Under the pieces are notes generated by a model, which was not told the DNA's origin, searched no databases, and saw only the letters and a list, made by a program, of their open reading frames with translations. From Theobroma cacao (taxonomy: Eukaryota; Streptophyta; Magnoliopsida; Malvales; Malvaceae): a stretch of 64,000 bases of DNA. Shown here piece after piece: positions 46,505-59,009 of this stretch. A program made the translations under genes and the position numbers. How positions within the stretch are numbered: the first letter of the stretch is position 1; the number at the start of each line of letters is the position of its first letter. The DNA is taken from NCBI RefSeq assembly GCF_000208745.1, contig NC_030855.1, positions 2,881,322 to 2,945,321 on the forward strand. The letters run 5' to 3'.

Positions 46505-49500
46505 CGAGGGCTTGGGAGCCCGGTTGAACACCAGTTTCTTGCTGATGTCCAACATTTGCAGCATTTGAGAGAGAGGAAGTGGCTGGAACAGCTTTCTCAG
46601 ATTCCCCAAGCATAGGGGATGGGGCCAACGGAGTTGATGGTGAAGGAACAACAAAAGGTGAGTTTGCAGATTGCAAAGGGGTTCCAGTTTTTGAGATGGA
46701 TGTTAGCAGGCTTTGCTGATCAACCTGTGGGGAAGAATGCTGAGGCATCTGGGGAGATGCAGCCTGAAGGAGATGAGGTGAAGAAAAAGGAAATTGAGAA
46801 CCTGGTTTCAACTGTTGATGGGTATAAGATAGGCGCTGGCCTGCTGGGAGATGTTGTTGAAAGACCCCCGGCTTAAAACCCATCCCCTTTCTCATTTTCA
46901 TATCATTTACATCATTCATCTGATGCAGCTGTGGCATCTGGTGTGTCTGCAACTGTGTGGGCAGCTGTTGCTTTGCTTGCTGTTGTTGCAGTAGCTGCAG
47001 CTTCTGGATATACTGTTGCTGCTGCATCTGGCGCTGTTGATACTGCTGTTTGAGCTGTTGTGACTGCAGCATTTGTAGTTCCTGCTGTTTTAGATGCTGG
47101 TGCTGAAGCATGCTGGAATTTGACTGAAGAGGATTCATGTTTTGCTGCAGAACACTTATACCACTTTGTGATGACAAACTGCTGATATTTGCTTGTTGGT
47201 AGGTACTCACAGGATTTTGTTGTAAAGGTCCTGGAGCAACCTGCTGCATTGAGCCTAAGGCATTTCCTTGTCCTGAATCCAAATTGGAACCTGGCTGCAG
47301 CGAATTTAACATAGTCTGCTGTGCTGTTGAAACCCCAGGTAAAGAAGACAAAGAATTGTGCTGCAAACTTGTCGTATTGTTCGTCTGCATTGTTGGCACA
47401 GAACCTTGTATATTTATTGACTCCAACTGAGGGTTCATTTGATTATCATGAGACTGTGTCTGATTAATTTGAGGTTGTGGCTGCTGCATGGAATGCATAT
47501 GAGGTGGAGGAAGCTGTCCTTGCTGCAGCGTTGAGGCAGGCTTCCTTGGCCTATTGGTATTTATAAAATTTATTATCTGCTTCTCATACGAAGTCAGCTT
47601 ATCCTTGAAAGTGGGTAAGATATTTGCTTTGGAAACAGTTAAGAAAGTTATAATGCGCTCCAACATGGTCTTGAATAATTTCAACTGCTCAAGCTGGTCT
47701 GACTTAGGCTGCTGTGGAAGAGAATCATGCTGGAAAATAGTACACATAAAATTGTATTAACAGACACAAGTAAACTTACAAACCACAATTACACCATATA
47801 AGTATAAATGCAACCACTAAACAGTGCCTACAGGAAGGAGATTCAAATAGCAACCCAAAACCAGCATGTAACCAAAAGCTTTCTAACGTGTAGTAGTGAA
47901 TCCCTATTCTCCAATGTTGTCATGGTGCATGCCTAGGCGCTAAGGCACTAAGGCACAGCACAAATCAAGCAAAGCACCCTGCACCCCTTAAGGCAGGAGC
48001 CTTTAATCTGGCCCATGGCTTTTGCGCCTAGGTGCACCCTTTACAAGGCGAAAGGCACAGAAAAAGTGCGCCTAAGTGTCCTTTGGTTTCTTTAGGCTTT
48101 AATTTGTTTTGTCAACCACTCTATAAATAGTCAAAACAGGCCAGTTTTAGCTCTATTTCCAGGAAAAAAATTGATATTATAATTGATGCACAGCTTTTTG
48201 TTATGGAAGTGAAGGAAACTTGGAACTTTGTTTGATAACATTGGTTATGATAATTCTTGATCTTTGGAACAAATTAGGCAATGTAACGGAGTAAACTCTT
48301 TAATGTTTATTAACAAAATCATATATTTTAAGCTTATAAGACACAATACAGAATTTTCTTTGTACCGTATATATAATCATGCGAGGTAAGTGTCCTAGGG
48401 CCTTTGACAACATTGCTATTCTCTAAATTCTATTTAGACATACAAGGCAGCAGAGTACAGTGCAGGTTGGTCCCACCGCTCTGTGGAGGTTAGGGAATGA
48501 ATATAGAAGATTATGTAAAAAGATAACCTACCTGCTGCAATTTGGCAGCGATTTTCTGGTACATCTCATTTAATTCAGGCAAGTATGTCTCTTTCATGGT
48601 TTTGATCTGCAACATTAAATCAGAAAACAGAACGGTCAACCAATAATTAAACCACTCAATTTGTCCAAGTCTAATAATTAATGAGAAAAGTAAAAAGATC
48701 TTTTCATTTGCTGACAAGCAGAGACTGATTTTAGTTAACAAGTGAAGGAACAAATGCATCAATAAATGATTATTAATGTAGTTAAATCATGCAAGATATC
48801 ATTGGTCTATTTGACAGTTTGCTTGCTCACCAATATAACGGATCTTTAATTGACCGCTGAAGGCTTTATATAAGCTTTATTTTCTTTCTTCTAAGAACAA
48901 GATAAAAGAATTCAAATTCTTATTAACAAACTAATAAGACATTCAAAAATTGTCAGGATTTCTCTCATCAAATTAGTTTCTTAAGTTCCTAATTCTTTTC
49001 TTTTATACTTCAGCAGAGAGAAGCATCCCAACATACTCTAATAATCATCTCAAAACCACTTTCCTACACCTCAAAACCTTCTTGAAACCAAATCGTTAGT
49101 GTAATATTATCTACAGGAGAATATGTGAAGATAGATTTTACCTTCTGATAGACCTCTTCTTGCCAATCACCACCATTTGCATGTCCTGTTTGAGCAGTGA
49201 AATCTAAAGATGCTGAAAAAGATATATAAAACAATGAACATATAAGAAAAATGGAAATTTCTGAGGAAAAAGGGTAAGTAAGGACAACATAATTCAAATG
49301 AAATAAAATTGCTCCATACACATAAAGACACATGATTCTGTCGCATATATGTAACAGAACATTAAAATAGATAATTTATGGAGGAAGTATATATCTCAAG
49401 CAGAAAACAACCAACTTTCATAGCAAATTAAAGTAAAATCAAATAAACATAGCATAGATGGGAAGATCAAATATAGCTAGATGGGAAGATCAAACAGGGA

Positions 49501-52500
49501 CTGGAATGCAACCAATGACCTATGCCATAAAATTCCATCGGACCCACCATGGGTACAACTGAAATGAATTTGAAGAAACCATGTGTAAACATTTTCAACA
49601 TGTACATATGAAAAGATTTTATCCCTAATTTCTGCAGCTAACCATGCATATCCAAGTTTGAGGTTACTCGTTAAAAAGTACACTCCCTGCAACACCAAAT
49701 TTGAATGTCTCTTCCTTTTGGCTTATTCCAAGATGTAAGTCTACTCTATAAAAGTAAGAAATTTGTAATTTTGACTTTCCACTGTGATGAATAAAGAATA
49801 ACTAGAGTTCAAATGTATTTTTAATTTTTCAAGGCTACTCATAGAATTTCTCAAGTTAAGACCTAATTAAACATTTTCCATCTACAACTAAGACCTTCAG
49901 GTGGAATAGGAGCAAATGATTGATAAATAAAGTAAACATGAGAAGGAAGACCTAGAAAAAGTTAACTCTTTGAAGCTATGAGCCTGTTATTCATTGAAAG
50001 AGAAATATGATAACAATAACGGTAATTCAAACTAAAGCATTAAAACAATCTATGGCACAAATTAGACTCGAGGAATATAGGGGGCATACGAAACCCTGGG
50101 GCATTTGGCATCGTGTTTGGGAGCCAAAAAGCCAGGCAGTTCCTATGATCAACTGATGCAAGCAAAGGGTGCGGCAATTTTGGAGGCACTGGTTTGTTAG
50201 CTAAAGACTAATTATACATCTAACCAAGATGTGAGGTCTGAGATTTGTTTTTGACGGGGATAGCATAGCATAAATTCAAGAAAATGTTCTCTTCAATCTC
50301 CCCAAGTTGGAAAGGAAACTACTTTTGGAAGTAGTGGAAATGCAACACAAAACAATAGCGTCAACTAAGAAAATGTATAGTGGGTGCATAAGCTAAAAAA
50401 AATTTTAAAGGTTTCAAGGATGAAGTGTGCTAGTATCAGAGGAAAAAAAATGCACATATCAGCTAAATGACACAAGATCAGAAAGCAACAAAGCAAAGAA
50501 CAAGGGTAGGTAACTGCATAGATTCAAAAACATACTTGATGATGTCTCTGGAACAGCTCTTTGTAATTGATACAACTGCTTTTGCTGATCTATCAGATTT
50601 TGCGATTGAAGCAAGGGACTTGATGCTTGAAGCCTCTGCTGCATATCTCTTTGGAATTGATTGGGCTGCTGTTGCAAACCCAATTGTTGCTGCAACTGAG
50701 TAGACTGAGATTGCATTTGCAACATCAATTGCCGGTGCTGCTGCAGTGGCGGCTGCTGGGATGTCTGTCCTTGAGTTGGTAACAAACTAGGTGCACTCTG
50801 CTGCGTTTGTTGGAGTGGAACCTTAGCCTGGGATAGCATGTGTAAAGATTGCTGATTAGTTTGCATGCTTGAGTTGCCCGACTTGGTTCCAATCAACTGC
50901 TGCTGATGTATATTCGAGAGATTGTTTTGTTGAGCCATTAACTGCTGCTGCTGTTGCTGTTGCTGCAGGTTTGAAAGATTATTAGGGTGGCCAAGCAATC
51001 TCTGCTGCTGCATGTCCCCAATGCTGTTTTGTTGACCAATTAACTGAGTCTGCTGTATATTTGCATCATTTGTCTGTTGTCCCATTACGTGTGGCTGCTG
51101 GGGCTGTGGCTGTGGAGGCTGCTGGTGCTGCTGAGGCATCATTGACTGCTGTGTCATTGGTGTTTGTTGTTGATGAATACCAGCACTGGCTGCCTGTTGT
51201 GGCTGTTGCTGCTGTCTAAGGACTGACTGTTGATGCTGCTGAAGCATGGACTGGGTTGACTGTTGTAGAGAAGATTGCTGATTCTGTTGAAGACCAGGAA
51301 GAGGAGTTGATTGCATTGCAGATGGCTGCATGGTGGATGATGTTTGCATACCAGATTGCAACTGAGTAGGCGGTAACAGGTTTTGCTGCTGCTGTTGCTG
51401 CATGTGAGACTGCATAAGTGACAGTTGGAGATTTCCCTGTTGCGTCATAAGTTGATGTTGTAGCTGCTGATGGTATAGCTGCTGCTGCTGCTGCTGTTGC
51501 TGTTGCGGATGCACCTGTTGCCTTCCTTGCATTTGCCTCTGCTGATTGGCAAAAATATTGGAAGGCATCCCTTGCCCCAGTGAGTTCTGCATAGTTCCAG
51601 ACATGTTCTGCATGTTGGAATTCTGGCCAACAACATTAGGTATAGGATTCTGGGTTAGACCAGAGACAGGAGGCATTCCATATTGTAAACCAGCAGAACT
51701 TTGAACTCCAGCAGATGTCATGTTATTTGGAACATTCTGGGGCAACAGTTGTTGACGTGTTTGTGACTGATTACTTTGTAGTGGGATAGGAATTGATTGC
51801 CCTTGACTGTGAACTTGGTTCTGCATGGCCTGAGAACCTACCCAAGATTCTTATATTCAGAAAGAGAAGTTGGGAACAAACCCACAAGAACTGAATTGAA
51901 GAACATTTAGAACAAGACAAACAACAAAAATACCAAAACAGTAACTAATTCATTTAAAAAGAGAACTAGACTTAAAACATGTGAGTGCAATTGAACCATA
52001 CCCTGAGGAAGAAAAAAATGATACAATTATTCCTAGCACAAGCAGGGGTGCATACAATGCTGAAAGACTTCAATTATGGAAACAGCAAATGTGGCTCTCT
52101 TTGGGTGCTCATCATATCTATCAAATTAAAACACCTCCACCCCACCAAAACAAAACTTAACCCGCCTGGTTAAAGTATTACTACTGCTACACTTGAATAA
52201 GGGAATAAAAGGGATAAAGTTCAGGGAATTTTCATTAGACTAGCCACTGAACATGTTGTAAGTTAAACAATTCTACATGTAAAAGAACAGAAAGGACATG
52301 TAAATGGAAACTATCCTGCTCCTACAATACATCGAAGCAAAATGCCATTTCCTGCTATTACCTGGATCAGGAGGTTTGCTGTTAGTCCCAGTGTTTGGTA
52401 TAGTATTCTGACACTTGGTCTCCATTGTAAGCATCTTCAAGGATATTCTCCTTAGATAATCAGACTGAATATAGAATCCATAACACCATTAGAATAAATA

Positions 52501-54281
52501 AGTTGTACTTTATTATTCGAATACAAGACAAGATTATCAAAAATGTTATATGGCCCATGCTTAATATTTGAGTTAGCATTAAGCATTTTCCTTTTTTCCT
52601 CTCTCCCTTCTCTCTTTCCTCGCTGGAAATCTTTCTCATGGATTTCCAATGTAATTGACAAGGTAAGGAGCCTTGGTCTATGCATGTCTATGCATATGAA
52701 TAGGAAAAAAGGAGACACACAGAAACACACACAACGCAAACAGACTAAATATTGGTAACAACAAGCTACGTGCACAAAGTCATGAAATGCACAAATATTG
52801 ATACAAACACCATGCATCCAAAGCACGTTAAGGAATGCAGCATCGCTTGATTACCTGGCTGCTTGCAGCCGTAAAAATCTTTTCCTCAAACCTTACAGCA
52901 ATTTTCCTGAGTTCATTTAAACCTTCTTGGCCAGAAAATGGAAGGTGCCTCTTCATTGTATCCGTTCTACATATGCAAGGCATTTCACAAGTTAGTGACA
53001 CACAAATATCAAAATTTTAAAAATAGCTTGTAAGAATCTTCAATTGGTAAATAAGTCAATGCTAAGAATGCAAGTTATCAGGTTAGTAAATTATTTACAT
53101 AACATCAAATGAAATTTAACCAAGATATAAACTGAACACCAACAAATTTTCCCTTTAACTTGTTCAGGACTGTCTACATTTCAATACCCCGAAGCCACCA
53201 CATTGGAATTTAATAAAAGTTCTCAACTAACAACCTAAAATCTCAAAACGCGCATCAATAAAAGTCTATACTTCTAAGACAGTCCACATACTGCAAACAC
53301 CTGAGTGCAAACTACCTGAGAAAAGAAAGACCTAATGCAAACTACCTAAATTATGTGATTATGTCATGTGACACAGGTGCGTGCCAATTTCCATACTGGA
53401 TGTGTACTAAGGATATCTTAGGCACATATAAGAGGGATGGTCACTTCAACTAACAAACTAGTCTTCTGAGTTTAAACCAAGTCCTCTGGCAAGCGGTATC
53501 AAAGTCACCTAGGGAGTAATATCACATGGACTTACGGGTACTACGACGGAGGACCATATGGGTGTGGATCCCTCGACAAGGACATCAGGGATTGGCCTAG
53601 AGAACTGTCATGTGGCGCAAGTGTGCTGAGACACACAACTGATGTGTACTAGGAACATCTTGGACATATATAGAGGGATGGTTAGCTCACCTGTAAGGAC
53701 AGTCTCTTGGGTTGAGGCCCAAGGTCTATGATAGTTTTACTATGTATCCCAAACAAATTCAAATGATGTGCATCCATCACTTGGGTCACATTGAATGAGG
53801 TAAGAAGTGCCAAGCTTACAAGGAACCCAAAATCTAAAAACAAAATGCATCTTTATTCAATCACTAAAATTCATTAAATGATGGCGCCAAGAATGCCACA
53901 TAAAGTTGGACCCAATAGCTTAGCCACATCAGCTTACAGATATGTGGCCCGTACAAAGTGCCCAAACTCTGGGTTAGAGCAAGCTTTGATTCTCAAGCCA
54001 TATATTTACGAAACAAAGAAACTGCTTGGAATAGGAAATAAGGTTTTATTGATGGTATTGTTTGGTTATTAACAATAACTAAGACTATGAAGACATGCCA
54101 CAGAATCTACAATAAATTAAGTGCAACAAGTATATTTAACAAATAATAATACCATAAAACTCACTTACATCTTGTTGACAATCCTTTGTCGTGAATCAGC
54201 CTGCAACTGGGTTCTCCAATCACCTGTGTCCATTGTGGGCTCTCCACTGGGAGGAGTAGGCCTCCAGTTACTGTTATCCAT
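46407..54281 (-). CDS. MED15a second copy, 3'-truncated (locus B, 7 exons, predicted 1032 aa)
   Basis: Exons on the minus strand: 54169-54281, 52855-52966, 52362-52464, 50536-51837, 49142-49212, 48532-48606 and 46407-47729, with GT-AG borders and consistent phases. The total is 3099 nt with no internal stop. KIX, the Gln-rich region and the helical block of exons 5-7 are all present. Compared with locus A, exon 4 is 81 nt shorter, in frame, and the exon 7 Gln tract is shorter. KIX changes include Met39 to Thr at the start of exon 2 (ITDTMKRH against IMDTLKRH). Exons 8-11 are missing. The frame crosses at 46504/46505 into a putative LTR that adds 32 residues, including the hydrophobic stretch ALTLTFCFTMYFALLYWLL, before the stop at 46407-46409. 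The C-terminal region used to join Mediator is therefore gone. It could be a truncated competitor of MED15a or a young pseudogene; the upstream region is duplicated intact, so transcription is possible. Confidence 0.75.
47912..48415. mobile_element. hAT-type MITE in intron 6 of locus B, with perfect 8-bp target duplication
   Basis: Inverted ends CAATGTTGTCA and TGACAACATTG are flanked by CTATTCTC at 47904-47911 and 48416-48423. The 8-bp duplication and terminal CA..TG fit the hAT superfamily. It is the same insertion as in locus A, but 504 bp long because of an internal deletion of about 80 bp. Confidence 0.88.
53340..53760. mobile_element. TRIM-like LTR remnant in intron 1 of locus B
   Basis: Two related blocks (53355-53490 and 53595-53735) share GTCATGTG.C.CA, GATGTGTACTA.GGA, CACATATA-like and GAGGGATGGT. 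Between them lies GGTATCAAAGTCACC (53495-53509), close to the tRNA-Met primer-binding site of plant LTR elements. This suggests a miniature LTR element. Locus A keeps only the second block (26200-26440). The limits are approximate. Confidence 0.4.
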
Positions 54282-55429
54282 CAATTCCTAACAACACCAA
54301 ATGAGAAGAGTACAGTCACAAACACTTGCAAATAAAATCTTTTTGTTATAAACAAAAGAAAGTGAAAAAGAAAAACTAGTAAATTTGGAAACAGAAGTTA
54401 CTACTCAATATGCAAAATATTCGACAAATTTCTTTTCGATAAATGCTTCCCTTCCCCATCTTCAGTTTCTATCTCTTAATAACTCAAATAAAGCATGTAA
54501 TTTTTTAAAATCTCTCTATAGTTTTCCTCATAGATAGCAAAAATCATAAATTTATACATACGAGAAGGAATTTTTTTGTAATATTGTAACCTAAATTTGA
54601 CACTACAAATCATTCGCTGCATCAGTTTAGCTCTTACAAAACACAGGACATTTTACTACACATGCATAGACACCGCAAAACCATGATTGAACATTATCTT
54701 TCAATATGTAAGCCACAATTTCGCACACTTGGATGTCTATTTGGTTGATTCAGTAATATTACTAACCAACCTTTCTTTGCAAGGCTGTTTAAGATTCTGT
54801 CTTTTCTTTCTCTCTGTGCTAGGCCATTGGTTATAAGCCAAAGGAGAACTGTAACTTACTAAAAAGCTACTTCTTTCACTAGTTGACCAGCTAATCACTG
54901 ACAAGCAATGATCATATTCAACGAATTGCTAATGAGGATTAATTGTTAGTTTGCTTCTGAGAATGCTACCTAGACTCATGATTATGAAAAAGTTGAGCCC
55001 TCTAACTGTAACCAAAACTGTTCTAGCTAAATATATTTGGATGACCTAAATCCTTGATTTTTCACCAATAAAATCAAACCCCTTAATTTGAATTTCATCA
55101 TAAAATTATTAAATGAAAACAATATAAAAGATAATTACAAATATGAACAGAATCAATGATATAAACCATACCTAATAGAAATAATTTACTTTGAAGGGTT
55201 GTTTCATTATTGGGTATCCAAATATAAAATCAAACTTTCTAATTGTTTTTCAGATCAAAAAAAAAAAAAAAATAAGAAACTATAAAGTCAATTACGTGGT
55301 GATATTCTTAAAAGGAAAATCAAATTTTTATTACTACAAGTCAAAAAACATAGTCCCAGGTAAAATTTTCAAGGAAATTACGAGACCAGAATCGTAAAAC
55401 CTAAAAAAAGAAAGAATTGAAATTTTACC
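54282..55429 (-). other. Probable 5' UTR intron of locus B
   Basis: The acceptor before the ATG and the donor at 55428-55427 (GAG followed by GTAAAATT) are both conserved from locus A, so the leader structure was duplicated intact. A probable leader exon extends from 55430 to about 55555. Confidence 0.55.
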
Positions 55430-55916
55430 TCAACGAAGAGCTCCCAATTCCAAAAGAGAGATCCGCTTCGAAAATTCGTCAAATATTTTTTCAAATTCCA
55501 AATCCCTCGATTGAATTAAAGCTACGCCGCAGGTTCTCTTGCCCTCTATTACAAAATAAATAAATAAATAAATAAAGAATTTTAAAAACTATCTTTTTTA
55601 CGATTTTATGGCTTTTCAAAATAATTATGCATAAAAAAAGATTTAAAATTTTTGCTTTGTTTTCTTTAAGGATGATCGGTGGCTTCTCGTTCTCGTTCTT
55701 TGTTTTCTTTTTGCTTTTATTGGGTACCTAATACTCTCGGATAAATAAACAAAATTAGAATAAAGAAAATAAGGAAAATCACCTGAGCTTCGCTAGGTTG
55801 AAAAGAAAGCGAGAGAAAACCAAGGGAAATGGAACTGAGAACAGAGAAAAAAAGAATAGACGAGAAGAAGCCAAAGACGGTCAGGTGTTAGACCAAAGTG
55901 AATTGGAAAGACTTTT

Positions 55917-57195
55917 CTGGCACGTTTGGTACGGGGAATATGTTATTCCCCTCTATTTCCAACCAATTCCTTTGGTTTAAAAGTTATTCGAAGAATAGAA
56001 ATTCATCAAGAATCAATATTTTTTAAAATAGAAAAAAAGTCTACTTTAAATATTTTCGATTCTCTCCTTAGTTTTATCTATTTCATAAATCATGAAATAG
56101 TTTTGAAATATTTAATAATTAAAATATCTTTATTAGATTTACAAAATTACAACTTAATCCATATAAAAAAATTTTTTCTGCTCATTTTCCTTTTTTCTTT
56201 CTCTCTCTTCTCACATTCTTTCCTCTCTCATTCTCTCTCTAAGTGGCATTCAACATCAGAGATGACGTTGGTGGCGACAGCGACGACGATGATAATTTCA
56301 TGTCTGAATATGGTCAGACAAGATTTAAACAAAGATCCAGCCAGATTTGGTCGCGGGAAGCACCGAATTTGGTGCTTTCCGATCAGATCCCACAATTGGA
56401 TCTAACACTCCACGACCAGATCCAGCCATGGAGAAGCGCTGATCTAGCGTCGTAGTGGCCAGATCTGGCTCTCAATAGTTAGATCTGGTCGCGGGAAGCA
56501 CCGGATCAGGTATTTCTCGATCGGATCCCACAGTTGGATCTGGCACTCCACGGCCAGATCCAGCCGCGGGGAAGCATCGATCTAGCGTCGTAGTGGCTAG
56601 ATCCGACCACATGGTATGCCAAATCAATGTTTTATTACACCGGTCGCCTTTTCGGCGATCGACCTATGAGGAAGAAAAAAGAAAAAGAGAAAAAATAGAA
56701 TAAAAAAGAAAAAATTATTTGTAAAATTTAAAATATTAATATTTTATATATAATTTAAACATTATTATGATTAATATGAAATAATATTAAAATATTAATC
56801 ATTTANCACTTGAAGACTAGAATAATGGATGCTACCTTGACCTCAGGGGTCGATAATTACCACTTGCATCTGTAAATAGAAGTAAAACTTTGGTTAAACA
56901 AGTTGAGAGCAATACATAAACACTCAAGATCTAGAATATTAGAAACAAGATTAGGCTAATAATTCAATAATAGCAATATACGCTAGAAATAAAAATTTAA
57001 AATAGTTGCAAACATAATAATTCAATATACGAAAAAAATTTTAAGAATTAAATAAACATACAATGTATGAAATAATTAAAATTTACATTATTTAAATAGT
57101 AGTATTAAAATAATACTATTTACTATCATCTAATGTTGTTATTTAATTATATGATCATTTACATCATTTAAATATTAATATTAGAATATATATAA
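55917..57195. other. Segment of about 1.28 kb present only in copy B
   Basis: Homology with copy A stops after GACTTTTCT and resumes at AAATA..AAATAATTTATTATTT. The left edge GGCACGTTTGGTACGGGGAA resembles ends of plant DNA elements, but no matching right end is found; a single N at 56806 may hide a join. It holds a GC-rich tandem repeat. An ATG frame at 56243-56455 (70 codons) is Asp-rich and unrecognised. Confidence 0.5.
56343..56607. repeat. GC-rich tandem repeat, two units of 138 bp
   Basis: Units start at 56343 and 56481 with AGAT.TGGTCGCGGGAAGCA and share GATC-rich words (ACTCCACG.CCAGATCCAGCC, GATCTAGCGTCGTAGTGG). It is far GC-richer than its surroundings. Confidence 0.8.
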
Positions 57196-57229
57196 AATAT
57201 TAAATAATTTATTATTTTTTCATTTTAGC

Positions 57230-57485
57230 TCTCATATATCTTTATTATTAAAATGGACAAACTGTTAATTAAAACATCATTTATTATTATTTTCACTCAC
57301 ATGATGTCAATATGGATATGAAATATGTCACGTGATTATGTTATCATGTTACGTTAGTATGTGCTTTTAGACTTACTTTATTCAAAATAAAAATATAAAA
57401 AATTTGATAATATAATAAAATAATAAAAATTTGTTTAAAATTTTAAAATAATTCCTGAATTTTTTAGGCATTATGCTTTTTTATA
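57230..57485 (+). repeat. Dispersed AT-rich repeat family, copy
   Basis: Counterpart in copy B of the modules at 28740-28975 and 29295-29515, with GTGATTATGTTATCATGTTA, TTCAAAATAAAAATATAAAA and GGCATTATGC. Confidence 0.6.
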
Positions 57486-57675
57486 TTTTGTTTTGATTTT
57501 GTTTAATAAAATAAAGCCTATCTCATTCATAAAAAAATAAAAATAAAGACCATTTCAAAAAAAAAAAAAAAACTTTGTTCTCAACAATTTTGATTGCTAT
57601 TTTTATTCCTTGATTACACTTTTGAATTTTGATTTTCTAAATTTGAGACTGCACTTTTCTTATTTGCTTCCATTA

Positions 57676-59009
57676 TTTTTCTGATCATGTATTTCCAATC
57701 CTTTGCATGGTTGATTTTATGCTTCAAGTGTTTAACTAACCATTCCTTAATGCATAATATATGTTACATGTGATAATTGTTACTATAAATTAGATCAAAA
57801 TATATGCTTTTAATGTAATGATAAATGAAAGATTTAAGTGTTGAAAAAGCAAAAGGTGAAAAAGCTACATGTTGGTTGAATCAAGTAAAGTCATTTAATT
57901 ATGGGCTTCTATTTGACAAATAATAAAAGCTAACGAACTAAACAATACATTTATCATTTTATAATAAACAACAATACATTTATGTTATAATTGATTAATA
58001 CTATATTTTTTTGTAAGTAGTTGTATATTATAATCAAAATATAAAATTATAGTACTTCAATTAACATAAAAAAATGGGAATAAATGAATGAACTCAAAAT
58101 ATAAAATTATATAAAATTATACAATTAATTAAACATAAAAAAACCAATCAATTATCAACAAATTAACATCTTACTAAAAGAAAATTAAATAAAAAATGGG
58201 AATAAATGAATGAACTCAAAATATACAGAATATAATGATTTTAAATCTTTGTTGAAGCATTTGAATCAAAGGCACAAGGTAAGGAGGTTTCCCTTCACAT
58301 TGGGCAAAGCCAAAGTCGGTGGAAATTAAGTTGAAGGTGATTGGGCAGTGCCTTGGGTTTTTCACTTTTTTAGTCAAAGTTTGGAAACTTATTAGTGCGA
58401 ATCTTGCATGTTGAAGTTGGCGCACTTGCTCTCCGTTTTTGTTTTCTTCTATTTACTTTGGACTTTCAATTAGATGATTGACTGCCTTTTTCTTTCTTTC
58501 TTTTGTCACTTTATACATGTTGGAACTGAAAATGATTCCTCCACGTAGGTCATAACTATGTGCAAAGTAATTCTTCTAGATAGTGAATATTACTATTTCT
58601 TATTTTAAAAATGACATAAACAAAAAAAAAAAGCATAAAGAGTTGAACCTTATTCTTCTTTTGGATAAGTATAAAGATGCTTGGTTAAAATCAATTCAGC
58701 ATTTGATTTAGTAATAGATACTCTTATCTCATATCTACAAAATTGAGTTTAAAACTACTTTTTTTTTACAAAAATTCTCCTAATTAACAATAAAGTCTCA
58801 ATCCAAAATTCTATTTACATAACCTTGACCATTGGACATAAATCTCGATCGATGGCAATGAAATGATTTTTGTCGACTCAGTGTACATTTTGTACATATC
58901 GTCTTTGAAATTCAATTGATTTAGATAAAGAGTTTAGAATTTTAATTTTATCTTGATTTATTTTTTGAATAAAAGTATTTCATTTCATATCAGAATAATT
59001 AGCCATTAC
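57676..59009. other. AT-rich spacer, copy B counterpart of 29691-31250
   Basis: No gene is called. It includes the empty SINE site (58691-58700). A 69-codon minus frame at 58216-58425 is not open in copy A and is probably chance. Confidence 0.45.

Noticed and set aside
15709..54281. Idea that loci C or D are retrocopies of MED15
   Set aside because: Both keep introns at the same positions and phases as MED15a, which excludes reverse transcription of a spliced mRNA.
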